From Phycisphaerae bacterium (lineage in GTDB: Bacteria; Planctomycetota; Phycisphaerae; UBA1845), in NCBI GenBank assembly GCA_024102815.1, contig JAGFJJ010000046.1, positions 124,001 through 188,000 on the forward strand: 64,000 bases of DNA. The letters run 5' to 3'. Under the pieces are notes generated by a model. It was not told the origin of the DNA. It made no database searches and worked only from the letters and a program-made list of their open reading frames with translations. Positions 26,262-37,900 of the stretch are shown in pieces. The number at the start of each line of letters is the position of its first letter. Position 1 is the first letter of the stretch. A program made the translations under genes and the position numbers.

Positions 26262-27089
26262 ATGATCGCCGCAATTTCATTGCTGGTCGCACTGAGCATA
26301 TCCATCCTCATCAATCGAATTGCAACGGCGGCGCTGACGCATACCGGACTTTCGCGAGAGTCCGCTCGCTTTCAAGCCCGTTCGGCTTTTTCCGGCGTGG
26401 GTTTCACGACGAACGAAGCAGAGAACGTGGTCAACCATCCCGTTCGCCGAAAGATACTCATGTTCTTGATGCTCTTGGGAAACGCGGGAATTATCACCGT
26501 TATTTCCTCGATGATCTTGACCTTCGTTGATCCCCGTAATAGCGAGTCGAGCCTTCTGCTGCGCGCCGCCGTCATCGTGGCTGGAATTGCTGTTCTCTGG
26601 ACCGCGTCCTACAGCAAGTGGCTTGATCAGCACCTCTCGCGCATCATCCGCTGGGCGCTGGCTCGCTGGACTGATCTCGACGTGCGCGACTACGCCAGCC
26701 TGCTGCATCTCGGGGGAGACTACTCGGTCATGGAACTTCTGGTGCAGCCGAACGACTGGATGTCCGGACGAACACTGGCCGAACTCGGCCTGCGCGAGGA
26801 GGGTGTACTCGTTCTGGGAATCCAGCCTCGAAGCGATGCTTATGTTGGGGCGCCGACCCGCAACACGCGGATTCATCCGGGTGATACGATGCTGCTCTAC
26901 GGGCGCGATCGCACGCTGGCGTCATTGGACCGTCGGAAGAAGGAAATCGGCGGACAGCTTGCCCATGTGGATGCCGTTGCCGAGCAGCGTCGAATTGAAG
27001 AGGAAACGGATCGCACACTGGAAAAGCGTGAGCGGTCCTTGGGTGATGTCGGGGAAAGCGGCGGATCAGCCGTTGCAGGCGATCAATGA
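26262..27089 (+). CDS. Membrane protein with a pore-like segment and TrkA C-terminal (RCK_C) domain
   Basis: A 275-aa protein. The first about 120 residues hold three or four hydrophobic segments ([53 protein letters not shown]). Between the first two is [20 protein letters not shown], whose SGVGFTT resembles a TrkH-type selectivity-filter loop. Residues about 155-230 form an RCK_C/TrkA-C domain ([32 protein letters not shown]...[11 protein letters not shown]). A charged, disordered tail follows. I recognise this as a family annotated as TrkA C-terminal domain proteins; a role in ligand-gated cation transport is inferred. The start has GGAG upstream. Its 3' end overlaps the convergent RND permease gene by 7 bp. 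Confidence 0.75.
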   Translation: MIAAISLLVALSISILINRIATAALTHTGLSRESARFQARSAFSGVGFTTNEAENVVNHPVRRKILMFLMLLGNAGIITVISSMILTFVDPRNSESSLLLRAAVIVAGIAVLWTASYSKWLDQHLSRIIRWALARWTDLDVRDYASLLHLGGDYSVMELLVQPNDWMSGRTLAELGLREEGVLVLGIQPRSDAYVGAPTRNTRIHPGDTMLLYGRDRTLASLDRRKKEIGGQLAHVDAVAEQRRIEEETDRTLEKRERSLGDVGESGGSAVAGDQ

Positions 27090-30000
27090 GCGTGCCCGCC
27101 TTCGGCGGGTGCGGCTGGATCGACATTGCCAGCCTTCTGCATAAGTGAATCCGAGTGAATGAGACTGTAAACCGCAGGAACGAGGACAAGCGTAACCAGC
27201 GTTGAGAAGAGCAAGCCACCCACGACGGCACGAGCCAACGGAGCTTGTGCGTCGGCGCCCTCGCCTATGCCCAGTGCCAGGGGCAGGAGCCCGAGGATAG
27301 TCGTCGTCGTTGTCATCAGTATGGGGCGCAAACGTCGGCGGCCGGCAACGCTCACGGCCGCTCGGGTATCCATGCCCTCACGCCGAAGCCTACCAGCCTG
27401 ATCAACCAGTAAAATCGCGTTGTTTACAACAATTCCGCCCAGCATAATGCACCCGATATACGACTGGATATTCAGCGTGGTGTCCGTCAGGAAGAGTGTC
27501 ACGAGAACGCCGATGACGGCCATGGGAACCGACATCATTACGACGATCGGGTCTCTCAAGGACTCATACTGGCAGGCCAGCACCATGTAAACCAGAACCA
27601 CGGCCATGGCGAGCGTAAGAAGTAACTCCTGAAATGCCTCCTGCTGTTCTTCATAGTTTCCGGCGAGTCGGAATTCATATCCGGCCGGTCGAGGAATGGC
27701 CGCCAGCATAGCCTGTATGTCACTTGCAACGCTTCCGAGATCGCGATCGGCAATGTTGGCCGTTACGGTCGCCAGACGTTGCTGGTCCTTACGATCAATC
27801 TGGATCGGACCGCGGCTGGCTGTCGTGGAGACAACGTTGCGAAGAGCCACCTGTTCGCCGGAAGAGGTGCTCAAGGTCAGATCGAGCACCTCATCGATCG
27901 ACTTCTTCTCGGCATCTTGGAGTTGCACGAGGATGCGGTGAGAGTCCCCCGCGCTGCGGAATTCGCCTGCTTCCGTCCCTGCTACCGCCGTCTCCAGGGC
28001 CTCGGCAACATCACGGACGCTCAGCCCGAGATCGGCAGCTTTCTCGCGATTGACGGAAAGCTCCTCCTGGGGAATGCCTGCCTTGCGACTGATGTCGATG
28101 TCGGTCACGCCCGGGACGTCACGAATGCGCTCGGCGGCGCGCTCCGCCAATGCATCGAGCACGCCCAGTTCATAACCCCGAATCTCCACGATGATTCCTT
28201 CCGATCCGCCCAGAATACGATCGAGAAGAAACTGCCCCTGCGGAGCACGTACGCGGATCTCCATTCCGGGAATGTTGCCCAGAAGTCGCCCCCGCAGATC
28301 ATCGGCCACGGCGATATTCGATCGGGTCCGCTGCGCGACAGGAAGCAAGGAAATCCGCAGGTCAGCCTCGGCGTTTTCCTGTGCCTCCGCGACGATCGCC
28401 ACGGCTTCGGGCACCGCCTCGGTAACGATTTCTTCCATGCGCCTCGTCTGCCGATCGACAAGCTCCAGCTTGGTACCGACTTCCATCTCACCGCTGACGC
28501 GTACTTCTCCTTCGTCGCTGGGCGGTAGAAACTCGGTTCCGATGAGCGGAATGAGCAGAAGGCTGGCACCCAGCAGGACTGCGGCCGTTACGCAAGTGAG
28601 TATGCGCGCCGACAGCACGGACCGCAGGAGGTTGGCGTACGCGTCATTCAGCGCATCGAAGGCTCGCTCGCTCATGTCCGACAGCCGTCCGATCCATGCC
28701 CAGCGGCCGGCATGCCTGCGATGAAGCTCCTCGGGAGACTCGACCAGCCTCGAAGCGAGCATGGGAATCAGGGTTAGCGAAACCAGCAGCGAGCACGCCA
28801 GGGAGAAGACAATGACGAATGCCAATTCCTGGAAGAGGATCCCCGTGACGCCACGGACAAAGACCAGGGGGAGAAAAATGACCAGCGTCGTGATGGTGCT
28901 GGCGATCACTGCCGACGCCACTTCACCGGTTCCCCGAACGGCCGCCTCATATTTCCCTTCGTGCTCTTGATCGCGTCGGCGGAATATGTTCTCCAGGACG
29001 ACGATCGAGTTATCCACCATCATCCCGACGCCCAGCGCCAGGCCGCCCAGGGTCATCAGGTTCAGCGTAAAGCCGCCGAAGAACAGCACGGCGAACGTCG
29101 CGATGACCGAAATGGGAATAGCCAGGGAGATGACGATCGTGCTGCGAATGTTTCGAAGAAAGAGCAGAAGCACGACGATGGCCAATCCGCCACCGTAGAA
29201 GACGGAACGGGCTACGTTGGCGATAGATCGCTCGATGAAATTCCCCTGATTGATCACCGGCACGACCTTGATGTGCGGATAGGCGGCGTTGATTTCCCTG
29301 ATTTCTTCCAGGATCCGTCGCGAAACCTCCACGGTGTTGGCCGTCGCCTCCTTGCGGATGGCGACGCGAATGCCCCGAACGCCGTTGATACGCTCGATCT
29401 CTGTCAGCCTTTCGTACGTGTCCAACACCCGGGCGATCTGGCCGATGGTCACCGGCGCCCCCTGGCGCATGGCCACGACCGTACCCCGTATCTCGCTCAT
29501 GTCCTCAAACTCCGCCGGTGCGCGTAGGGTCACTTCGTAGCGCCCCTGTTCGATACGTCCGGCGGGAAGGTCCAGGTTGGCGTCTCGCACTGCGGAGAGA
29601 ACGAGATTCAGGGGGATGTTGAGAGCATTGATTTTGGTTTCGTCTATCTCGATGCGAATCTCGCGATTGAATCCTCCCCACAGGTCCACCTGGGCTACGC
29701 CGGGAATGCGGCCGAATCGATAGCGGACCTGGTCCTCGACAAGTTCCGTGAGCTCGACGGGGTCCATGTCGCTCGAAACACCGAGCAGGACCACGGGAAA
29801 GCTGGCGACGTCAAACTTGCGTATGCGGGGACGCTCGATCTCCTCCGGCAGTTCGTTTAGCTCGTCCTCGAGCGTGGATCGGACATCGATTGCCGCCTCG
29901 TCGATCTCGGTGCCCCATGCGAACGTAACTCGGACGGAGCTCCGCCCTTCTTCCAACGTACTCGAAATCTCCTTGACGCCGGTAACGGTGGCGACGATCT

Positions 30001-30205
30001 CCTCGATGATTTGCGTGACCTGCTGCTCGATGACCTCCGGGCTAGCCCCACGGTACTCGGTTCGAATGGTCAGCGTGGGGAGCTCGACGGAGGGCAGAAG
30101 ATCGATGCGCAAACGGTGCAGTGCGAAGGCGCCGATCACGATCACGATCAACGTGATCATGGTTGTCGTAATGGGTCGGTTTACGCAGGCGCGCGGGAGA
30201 TTCAT
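27083..30205 (-). CDS. RND multidrug efflux permease (AcrB/HAE-like)
   Basis: A 1040-aa proton antiporter of the hydrophobe/amphiphile efflux class, of standard family length. Visible features are the N-terminal TM1 ([20 protein letters not shown]), the porter-domain start [20 protein letters not shown], the TM4 motif [15 protein letters not shown] carrying the proton-relay aspartate followed by Asn in place of the second Asp, and the C-terminal [19 protein letters not shown] and [18 protein letters not shown] blocks. It starts inside the stop of the adaptor gene (ATGA overlap) and so is its pump partner. No outer-membrane factor gene is adjacent; it must borrow one. Substrates cannot be predicted. 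Confidence 0.9.
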   Translation of the reverse strand: MNLPRACVNRPITTTMITLIVIVIGAFALHRLRIDLLPSVELPTLTIRTEYRGASPEVIEQQVTQIIEEIVATVTGVKEISSTLEEGRSSVRVTFAWGTEIDEAAIDVRSTLEDELNELPEEIERPRIRKFDVASFPVVLLGVSSDMDPVELTELVEDQVRYRFGRIPGVAQVDLWGGFNREIRIEIDETKINALNIPLNLVLSAVRDANLDLPAGRIEQGRYEVTLRAPAEFEDMSEIRGTVVAMRQGAPVTIGQIARVLDTYERLTEIERINGVRGIRVAIRKEATANTVEVSRRILEEIREINAAYPHIKVVPVINQGNFIERSIANVARSVFYGGGLAIVVLLLFLRNIRSTIVISLAIPISVIATFAVLFFGGFTLNLMTLGGLALGVGMMVDNSIVVLENIFRRRDQEHEGKYEAAVRGTGEVASAVIASTITTLVIFLPLVFVRGVTGILFQELAFVIVFSLACSLLVSLTLIPMLASRLVESPEELHRRHAGRWAWIGRLSDMSERAFDALNDAYANLLRSVLSARILTCVTAAVLLGASLLLIPLIGTEFLPPSDEGEVRVSGEMEVGTKLELVDRQTRRMEEIVTEAVPEAVAIVAEAQENAEADLRISLLPVAQRTRSNIAVADDLRGRLLGNIPGMEIRVRAPQGQFLLDRILGGSEGIIVEIRGYELGVLDALAERAAERIRDVPGVTDIDISRKAGIPQEELSVNREKAADLGLSVRDVAEALETAVAGTEAGEFRSAGDSHRILVQLQDAEKKSIDEVLDLTLSTSSGEQVALRNVVSTTASRGPIQIDRKDQQRLATVTANIADRDLGSVASDIQAMLAAIPRPAGYEFRLAGNYEEQQEAFQELLLTLAMAVVLVYMVLACQYESLRDPIVVMMSVPMAVIGVLVTLFLTDTTLNIQSYIGCIMLGGIVVNNAILLVDQAGRLRREGMDTRAAVSVAGRRRLRPILMTTTTTILGLLPLALGIGEGADAQAPLARAVVGGLLFSTLVTLVLVPAVYSLIHSDSLMQKAGNVDPAAPAEGGHAH

Positions 30206-31386
30206 TCGAATTCTGGTTCCGCGGTTTCAGCTACCGTAATCGCGGCGCCATCTTCCAGAAGATGCTGCCCGAGAACCACGACGTAGCCGGTCAGCTGCGG
30301 ACGAATGATCTGGACGCGATCACCCCGTACAATCCCGGTTTCGACGGGATGCTCCGAAACAAGGCCCTTATCCACGTCCGCCGCAAATACCACCTCCCGA
30401 CCACCTCGCTGCACAAGTGCGGCAGCCGGAACAATCGTCTCCGCATGCGCCTCGCGCAGTACCACGCGCACGCGAACGAACATGCCGGGACGAAGCAAGT
30501 GACGCGGGTTTTCCACGCGGAGCTCGATGAGCGCCTGTCGTGATGACTCACGGAAGACCGGGGCGATTCGGATGACTTCCGCTTCGAATTCTTCACCCGG
30601 GCGGGCGTCCGTTGTCAGTGTCGCCTCCTGTCCGACTTTCAGCTGAGCGTAGTCCCCTTCCGTAACAGAAACGACCGCCTTAAGCGGGTCGAGCCCCACG
30701 ATTGCCAAAATGGGATCGCCGGGCTGCAATGTGTCGCCTGCGTCTTCGTAGCGCATCCCCACGGTTCCACGATCGGGGCCGCCTTGCCAGGCAGCGCGCA
30801 CGCTCGTGTATCCGAGTTGGATGTTGGCGATTTCGAGAGCCGCAGCCGCCTGTCGCACCCGTGCCTCGGCCAAGGCCACTGCGGCCTTACGCGATGCTAG
30901 TTGGGTCGTGACCTCGCTGAACTCGACCTCCGAAGCCACGCCGCGCTCGCGCAAGGCATCAAGCCGATTGAAATCGTAGGTTACCCGGTCGAGTTCTGCT
31001 TGAGCCTGGAGCAGCTCAGCTTTGCGCACGGCGAGTTCAGCGTTCGCCTGCGCCGCGGCCTGTACGAACTCCTCGTCGTCCAGCTCGGCAACGACCTCGC
31101 CCCGTGGAACATCATCCCCCAGATCCACGTTGATCTTCCGAATCAGGCCGCCAACTTTGGCGGCGACGTCGAACCGCGTCGATGCTTCGAGCGTACCGCT
31201 GAGGACTCGTATATCCTGCATCAGCCCACTTCCCACCGGAGCGATTTCAACGGCGATTGGAGCCCGAGACGCCCCTTCTTTGGCAGAATCGGGCGCTGAA
31301 TGCCGAACCAGTGCCCGCCAGGCTACCAGGGCCCCGGAAACAACCACGAGAATTCCAACAAGTGCCGCCCCGCCGTGAGATCTCAT
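30202..31386 (-). CDS. RND efflux adaptor (membrane fusion protein)
   Basis: A 394-aa periplasmic adaptor. An N-terminal anchor ([17 protein letters not shown]) precedes the lipoyl half ([21 protein letters not shown]...[18 protein letters not shown]), a helical hairpin (about 115-190, [23 protein letters not shown]), the second lipoyl half (GYTSVRAAW) and the beta-barrel ([28 protein letters not shown]). It ends in EFE and overlaps the permease start by four bases. Paired with the following permease as a two-gene operon. An intergenic region above 31386 separates it from the divergent acyltransferase gene. Confidence 0.9.
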   Translation of the reverse strand: MRSHGGAALVGILVVVSGALVAWRALVRHSAPDSAKEGASRAPIAVEIAPVGSGLMQDIRVLSGTLEASTRFDVAAKVGGLIRKINVDLGDDVPRGEVVAELDDEEFVQAAAQANAELAVRKAELLQAQAELDRVTYDFNRLDALRERGVASEVEFSEVTTQLASRKAAVALAEARVRQAAAALEIANIQLGYTSVRAAWQGGPDRGTVGMRYEDAGDTLQPGDPILAIVGLDPLKAVVSVTEGDYAQLKVGQEATLTTDARPGEEFEAEVIRIAPVFRESSRQALIELRVENPRHLLRPGMFVRVRVVLREAHAETIVPAAALVQRGGREVVFAADVDKGLVSEHPVETGIVRGDRVQIIRPQLTGYVVVLGQHLLEDGAAITVAETAEPEFE

Positions 31387-31591
31387 GCCCCGATTATTAC
31401 AAGTTCCCTTCCGGTGGCCACTTGCTATCCGAAGGCCGGCAGATTTGAAGAGACAGCTTAATTTCTCGCTGTTACGGTCGCCTGACTGTTGCAGATCGAG
31501 ACGAATACCTATTCTATTGGTTGCCTGGGAAGAACGGACCGAGACGCTGGCGCAACGACTGGTCGTTCCTTCCCCGCTAATGCCCGGGCGC

Positions 31592-31595
31592 GGAG
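31592..31595 (+). promoter_or_regulatory. Ribosome binding site supporting a GTG start for the acyltransferase
   Basis: GGAG lies 10 nt before the GTG at 31606. It supports that start over the upstream in-frame ATG at 31489, whose 39 extra residues look non-coding. Confidence 0.45.
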
Positions 31596-31605
31596 AATTC
31601 GCGGC

Positions 31606-33411
31606 GTGTCTCCCAAGGGTGACGCTTCGTTTATCGACAGGGCGTTGGATCCGGTCCCGCGACCACTTCGGGGGCTAGTCCGGCTTGCGCTTGGCATTAA
31701 CCGCTTGGAGGATGCCTATCGTCGAACTCGCTTTCGTTTGCAAACAAACGAGGACTTGTTTGAGCAATCGTTGGACAGTTTGGGCGTGACGCTCGGCGTT
31801 TCCAATGACGAAATGGCGCTGATTCCTCCGGAGGGACCGCTACTCATCGCGGCGAACCACCCCCATGGAATGCTCGACGGCTTGCTCCTCGCAGCAGCGG
31901 TCAGCCGGGTGCGCACAGATGTGAAAATCCTCGCAAACACGATGCTGGGGATGATACCCGAGCTTCGTGAACATCTGATTACGGTTGATCCGTACGGCGG
32001 GCCGGAAGCTCATGTCTCAAATATCGGCGCCATGCGCGCGGCGGCGGAATGGCTGCGGCAGCGCGGCGCCCTGATCGTATTTCCTGCCGGGGATGTGGCG
32101 CACCTGCGGCTGTCCTCCCGTTCCGTGGACGAATCGGAATGGAGCCCGACCGTAGCCCGTCTCATCCGTCGTTTCGAGGCAACGGTTGTCCCTGCTTTCA
32201 TCGATGGAAGAAATAGCTCTGCCTTTCAGTTCCTTGGATTGCTGCACCCGCGCGTTCGTACCGCGTTGATGGTTCGCGAGCTCTTGAACAAGCGGGGCTC
32301 CACAATCTGGTTGCGCCTCGGGACCCCCATTCCAGTCCAGACATCGAAACGTCGGGAGTCTGCGGCGTCGTTGACGGGATATATGCGGTTTCGGACCTTT
32401 CTGCTTGGTCGAACGCACTCTGCTGCTCCACCGGTTCCTCCGAATCGAACGCTGGCTCCTGTGGCGGCGCCGGAGCCGATCGAGAATGTTCGACGAGAAA
32501 TCGGTGAGCAAGGTGAGTTCGAGCTGGTCAGAGCGGGCCCGCTTCGCGTTTATTGCTGCCCGGCGGCGCGGATCCCGCGCGCGTTGCGGGAAATCGGCCG
32601 TCTGCGGGAATGCACATTCCGGGCCGTGGGAGAAGGCAGCGGCCTGAGCATCGATCTCGATCGATTCGATTCATACTACCAGCACCTGCTGCTCTGGGAT
32701 GATGAGCGAGGGCAGGTGGCCGGTGCATATCGGTTGGGACTGACGGACGAAATTGTCGCGCAATTCGGCATCTCCGGTTTGTACACGAATACGCTATTCC
32801 GCTACGGCAAGCGACTCCTGAGGCAACTTGGTCCCGCCGTCGAGTTGGGACGCTCGTTTGTGACGCCCGAGTATCAGCGCTCGTACGCCGCTTTGCTGCT
32901 GCTGTGGAAGGGAATCGCGGCGTTCGTGCGACTCAATCCCCGTTATCGCGTGCTGCTCGGTGCGGTCAGCATCAGCGCCGAATACGACTCGATGACAAAG
33001 CGACTGTTGATGGCCTTCCTCCGCGCAAACCACCGTGACCGTAATCTCTCGGGGCTGGTCATCCCCCGCCGGCCGCCGCGTTTTCCTCGTTTGCGTCCGG
33101 CCGAGACCCGGCTCCTGAAGGTAATGGCTAGAACCATCGATGACGCAGAATCGCTGGTTCGTGAAATCGAACAGAACCGACGTGGCGTCCCCGTGCTCGT
33201 ACGGCAATATTTACAGCTCAACGCCAAGCTGCTCGGCTTCAACATCGATCGCGAGTTCGGAGACGTACTCGACGGACTCTTTTACGTCGACCTGACGCGG
33301 GTCGACAAACGAGTTCTTGCCCGCTACATGGGGCTGGAAGCAGCGGAGGCGTTTCTTTCCGCACATGCTTTACCTGTCGCCCAGTCTCTTGGCACATACG
33401 AGCCGGTTTGA
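31606..33411 (+). CDS. Bifunctional acyltransferase, PlsC-like plus GNAT-like (OlsF-type ornithine lipid synthase candidate)
   Basis: About 601 aa. The N-terminal half is a PlsC-like acyltransferase with the H-x4-D motif in ANHPHGMLDG (near residue 84) and later blocks resembling FPAGDVAHLR and VVPAFIDGRNSSAF. The C-terminal half (about 300-600) is an OlsB-like N-acyltransferase with ELGRSFVTPEYQRSYAALLLLWKGIAAF and LLGAVSIS. This two-domain layout is that of OlsF, which makes phosphorus-free ornithine lipids (N-acylation of ornithine, then O-acylation). Hemolysin-annotated acyltransferases share it, so the amino acid used is not certain. The GTG start at 31606 is chosen for its upstream GGAG; the ATG at 31489 is the alternative. 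Confidence 0.78.
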   Translation: MSPKGDASFIDRALDPVPRPLRGLVRLALGINRLEDAYRRTRFRLQTNEDLFEQSLDSLGVTLGVSNDEMALIPPEGPLLIAANHPHGMLDGLLLAAAVSRVRTDVKILANTMLGMIPELREHLITVDPYGGPEAHVSNIGAMRAAAEWLRQRGALIVFPAGDVAHLRLSSRSVDESEWSPTVARLIRRFEATVVPAFIDGRNSSAFQFLGLLHPRVRTALMVRELLNKRGSTIWLRLGTPIPVQTSKRRESAASLTGYMRFRTFLLGRTHSAAPPVPPNRTLAPVAAPEPIENVRREIGEQGEFELVRAGPLRVYCCPAARIPRALREIGRLRECTFRAVGEGSGLSIDLDRFDSYYQHLLLWDDERGQVAGAYRLGLTDEIVAQFGISGLYTNTLFRYGKRLLRQLGPAVELGRSFVTPEYQRSYAALLLLWKGIAAFVRLNPRYRVLLGAVSISAEYDSMTKRLLMAFLRANHRDRNLSGLVIPRRPPRFPRLRPAETRLLKVMARTIDDAESLVREIEQNRRGVPVLVRQYLQLNAKLLGFNIDREFGDVLDGLFYVDLTRVDKRVLARYMGLEAAEAFLSAHALPVAQSLGTYEPV

Positions 33412-33847
33412 AGTGTTCGCCGAGTCGCCAAACGGAGTGAAAGCGTGAAGCGTGGCTAAGCATGGAGGCCAGAATCGGCTTTGTGCCGATATGGCGTCGT
33501 CAAGAATCGGTATGCCCACCGCAAGGGTCAACAGGGAAGCGGTCAGTCAGAATTGCGATGTCGGCCCAAACCCCCGATATTCGAAGACTCCCGTACTCGG
33601 GAATCTCAATGGCCGATTCGCGTTGCGGTTCCGCAATGGTCATGAGATAGTACCGTTCCCCGATAAGATCTTAGCCACGATGAAGGCGCTCCAGGTACCG
33701 CAATCCGGGTCCATTGGCATCTCATTTGCATTGCTTCGGCGCAAGAAGCTGGAGCGCGGGGTATCCGCGTGTTGTTCAGGAGCGCAGAGAGTCGCCTTCT
33801 GACGGGCGGGCAGCGGGCGTCTCGTCGTCTTTGTGAGCTGGTGGTTT
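33412..33847. other. Intergenic region, 436 bp, with one weak open frame
   Basis: Between the acyltransferase and the next adaptor gene. A plus-strand frame at 33452-33802 (116 codons) contains PVLGNLNGRFALRFRNGHEIVPFP, which looks more protein-like than its surroundings, but there is no ribosome site of note and I recognise no family. It may be a gene remnant or chance. No RNA gene or terminator was recognised. Confidence 0.35.
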
Positions 33848-34966
33848 ATGGGCAATAGCGACGAATCCCGATCCGCGTTTTCGATCGTCTCGAGGGTCGC
33901 GATCGGCATCCTCTTCGCTATCATTGTCGTGGCACTGCTGCTTTGGCTGGCTGGGACGTTTCAACCGAAGATCGACACGCACACCAATGTGACATCAGCC
34001 GGGGAGGATCGGGCGACTTTGCCTCCCGGTGCGGATTTGGTTGCGGCAAGAACAATCAGTGTCCAGCGCGAGGAACCCTCTGTCGGGACCATTCGGGCCG
34101 TTCATGAGACGACCCTTTCTTCAAAGCTCCTGGCCAAGGTCGTCGAAGTGAGCGTCAAGGCGGGGCAGCGGGTTTCCCGGGGCGACATTCTTGTCCGTCT
34201 CGATGACGCCGATCTTCGCGCCCGTCTCGAACAGGCCCTGGCATCGGCCGGTGCCGCCCGCGCCGCACGTGATCAAGCCAAGATCGAATTCGACCGCGTT
34301 TCGGAGCTGCGCGAGCGAGGTGCGGCGGCGAAAATCGAGTGGGATCGGGTCGACACGGACTTGAAGACCGCAGAAGCCAACTTGGCGCGTGCGGAGCAAG
34401 CCGTCGCGGAGGCGCGCGAGATTCTGAGCTATGCAACGATTGCCGCGCCGATAACGGGCGTTGTAATCGACAAGAAAGTGGAGGCGGGTGATACCGTCTC
34501 GCCGGGACAGCCCCTTGTGACGCTGTTCGACCCAGAACATATGCAGCTCGTGGCCAGCGTTCGGGAATCGTTGACGCGACGACTATCCGTCGGACAGACA
34601 GTCAATGTCGAGATCGATGCCCTCGACCTGCGGTGTCAAGGTCGAATCAGCGAGATCGTGCCCGAGGCCGAGTCGACCAGTCGCACATTCTCGGTGAAGG
34701 TCACCGGTCCCTGTCCGCCGGGCATCTATTCCGGAATGTTCGGCCGCCTGTTGATTCCGCTGGGTGAAGAAGAGGTTCTGGTGATTCCCCAAGCCGCCGT
34801 GCGACGGGTCGGCCAACTCACCACCGTGGATGTAGCTGATAACGGTGCAAAGGAGCGCCGTGCGGTTCAGCTTGGTCGGACGTTTGACCAAGACGTCGAA
34901 GTGCTCTCGGGGCTGCGACCCGGGGAGCAGGTGATTCTGCCTGACGCCGACGGGAGCGCGTCCTAG
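33848..34966 (+). CDS. RND efflux adaptor (membrane fusion protein)
   Basis: A 372-aa periplasmic adaptor with an N-terminal anchor (VAIGILFAIIVVALLLWLAG). The lipoyl halves are VHETTLSSKLLAKVVEVSVKAGQRVSRGDILVRLDD and ATIAAPITGVVIDKKVEAGDTVSPGQPLVTL, flanking a short Ala/Glu/Arg-rich hairpin (about 130-190). Barrel and membrane-proximal domains follow, with the typical VEVLSGLRPGEQVILP ending. The in-frame GTG at 33833 would add five residues; the ATG at 33848 is preferred. Two bases separate its stop from the RND permease start, so the two genes are an operon. No outer-membrane factor is nearby. Confidence 0.9.
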   Translation: MGNSDESRSAFSIVSRVAIGILFAIIVVALLLWLAGTFQPKIDTHTNVTSAGEDRATLPPGADLVAARTISVQREEPSVGTIRAVHETTLSSKLLAKVVEVSVKAGQRVSRGDILVRLDDADLRARLEQALASAGAARAARDQAKIEFDRVSELRERGAAAKIEWDRVDTDLKTAEANLARAEQAVAEAREILSYATIAAPITGVVIDKKVEAGDTVSPGQPLVTLFDPEHMQLVASVRESLTRRLSVGQTVNVEIDALDLRCQGRISEIVPEAESTSRTFSVKVTGPCPPGIYSGMFGRLLIPLGEEEVLVIPQAAVRRVGQLTTVDVADNGAKERRAVQLGRTFDQDVEVLSGLRPGEQVILPDADGSAS

Positions 34967-34968
34967 AC

Positions 34969-37900
34969 ATGGCGGCTTCGGGAGCGACACCTTCGAGCGA
35001 ACGGCACCATGACTTCACCAACGCCGTCGTATCCGCCTTCCTAAATTCCAACCTTTCGCTGATCCTGATTCTCCTGGCCGCCGCCGTCGGATTGACTTCG
35101 CTGTACGTCACACCTCGGGAGGAAGATCCGCAGATCGTCGTTCCGCTGGCAGACGTGTTTGTCAGCTTTCCGGGGCACTCGGCGCGGGAAGTGGAGCAGC
35201 TTGTCGCCACCCCCCTGGAGAAACTCCTCTTCGAGATCGACGGCGTCGAATACGTCTACTCCATGTCGCGGGATGAGCGGGCTGTCATCACCGTTCGCTT
35301 CTACGTCGGAGAAGATCGCGAACGAAGCCTGGTGAAACTCTACAAACGGATGGACGAGAATATCGACATCGTTCCCCCGGGTGTTGCGGGCTGGGTGATC
35401 AAACCGGTCGAAATCGACGACGTGCCCATCGTCACCCTCACCCTGACGAGTGCCACTTCGAGCGATTTCGTCTTGCGCCGAGTCGCCGAGGAGATGGCCC
35501 GGCGACTGGCCGAGGTACCGGATCTCTCTCGAGCCTACGTGATTGGCGGGCGAGGTCGCGTTGTTTACGCTTATCTGGATCTGGACCGGATGCAGGCTTA
35601 CGGACTTGCGCCGCTGGAAATTCGTTCGGCCCTCCAGAGCACCAACGTCTTTGCGGTTTCCGGCGAATTCACCCGGAACGATGAAGTGTTCCAGGTGGCG
35701 GGCGGGATGCCCGTAACGTCATCGCGGGAATTGCCTGAACTCGTAGTCGGCGTACACGACGATCGGCCGGTCTTTCTCAAGGACGTGGCCGATGTCGTCG
35801 ACGGCCCCGACGAGGTCGAAGCTTATGTCCGTCACGCGTGGGGACCGGCGGCAGGTTTCGAGATGCACGCCGGTTCGGCAGGCACGCCGCTCTCGGAATC
35901 GGTGGGAATTTCAGTGGCTGAAGTCCCCCACGCCGCTGTGACCGTCGCTGTGGCCAAGAAGCGGGGCACAAACGCGGTCAACGTGGCCAATGCGGTTCTC
36001 ACTGCGGCGCGTGAGCTCCAACAGCAGATGGTTCCCGACGACATCGACGTCATCGTGACGCGCAACTACGGCCGAACTGCGAACGAGAAGGTCAACGAGC
36101 TCGTCGAAGCGCTTGCTGTGGCGATCGTGATCGTCATTGCGCTGCTCACACTCGGCATGGGCTGGCGGGAAGCGCTGATCGTCGCGCTGGCGGTGCCCGT
36201 GGTCTTCGGGCTTACTCTGACCGTCAATCTACTGCTGGGTTATACGATCAACCGCGTGACGCTGTTTGCATTGATTCTCTCCCTGGGCTTACTGGTCGAC
36301 GACCCCATCGTCGACGTGGAGAACATCTCCCGGCATTTCGTCCTGCGTGGCCGGGCAACGCGCGAGATCGTTCTCGAGGCCGTCGCCGAGATTCGCCCTC
36401 CACTGATCACGGCCACGCTCGCCGTGATCGTCTCCTTCCTGCCGATGTTCTTCATCACAGGCATGATGGGGCCGTATATGCGTCCAATGGCCCTGAACGT
36501 ACCGGTGGCCATGCTTATGTCGATGGTCGTGGCGTTCACCATTACGCCCTGGCTCGCGTTTCACTTCCTGAAGCGCGGCAGACCTGAAGGGCCCGGCGAA
36601 GGCGAATCGGAGTCTGATCCGCACGACATCGGAAAAATCAGGAATACGGCGCTGTACCGCTTCTTCTATCCGCTCATGGCGCCATTGCTTCGCTCGCGAG
36701 CTGCCTCGTGGGGTTTCCTGGGCGTCATCGCCCTTCTGACGGCACTCGCAGCCATGCTGGCTGCGACACGGCATGTGCCGCTGAAGATGCTCCCGTTCGA
36801 CAACAAGAACGAGTTGCTTCTCGTGCTGGACTTCGACGAGGGGACCACCCTGGAGCGGAGCGATGCCGCGGTTAGGTCGTTTGAGTCCTTTCTGGCAAGT
36901 GTGCCGGAGGTCGCCGACTTTGTCTCCTACGTCGGCGTTGCTTCGCCCATGGATTTCAATGGAATGGTTCGCCATTACTACTTGCGAAAGGGCCCCAACG
37001 TTGCGGAGATCCGTATCAACCTTGTCGGCAAGAAGAACCGGCGTGACCAGAGCCATGGGATTGCCCTGCGAATACGCGATCCGCTTACTGATATCGCCAG
37101 CGCACATGGTGCAAGTCTCAAGATCGTCGAGACGCCTCCGGGACCTCCCGTGATTGCGAGCGTTGTCGCAGAAGTGTATGGCCGGCCGGATCACACCTAT
37201 GAGCAGATCATCAGCGCCGCTCACACGGTGCGGACGCGTCTGGCGAAGGAACCCGGGGTCGTTGACGTAGACGATTCCGTTGAAGCGGACTGGACGAGGC
37301 TGACCTTCGTGCCCGACCAGGAAAAAGCCGCCATCAACGGCGTCAGCGTAGAGGACATTGTTGAGTCGCTTCGGCTCTGCCTGGAGGGCGCAGAGGCCGG
37401 GATCGTGCACGACCCGTGGGAACGCCAGCCGCTGATGATCGAACTGCGCCTGCCGCGTTCCTTGCGGTCCAGTCGCTGGGACTTGGGCCAGATTCGCGTG
37501 AAAGGGCGAGGAGGGAATCTCGTCGCGCTGGCCGAACTCGGGCGTTGGGAAGAGTCGCGTGTCGCCAAGACGATTTACCACAAGAATCTTCAGCGCGTTG
37601 TCTACGTGTTCGCGGAGACGGCGGGACGGCCCCCGGCCGATGTCGTCGTCGATGTGCTGGCCGACCAAACGAGAGAGCCGCCACAAAATACCGGGACAGC
37701 TGACGCCGGCGGGGTCGAACAAGCGCAGCCGCTTTCCGTCGACAGGCGTACGTTCTTTGATTCCGGAGGAGGGATCGCCTGGTGGATTCCTGGGGGATTC
37801 CGCGCTGACTTCTCGGGCGAGGGCGAATGGAAGATCACGCTCGATGTCTTCCGCGATCTGGGCCTGGCTTTCGGCGCGGCCCTTGTCGGCATCTACGTTC

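Noticed and set aside
36289-37722. Long minus-strand open frame (477 codons) opposite the third RND permease
   Set aside because: It is antisense to a conserved pump and its translation has no recognisable family or ribosome site.
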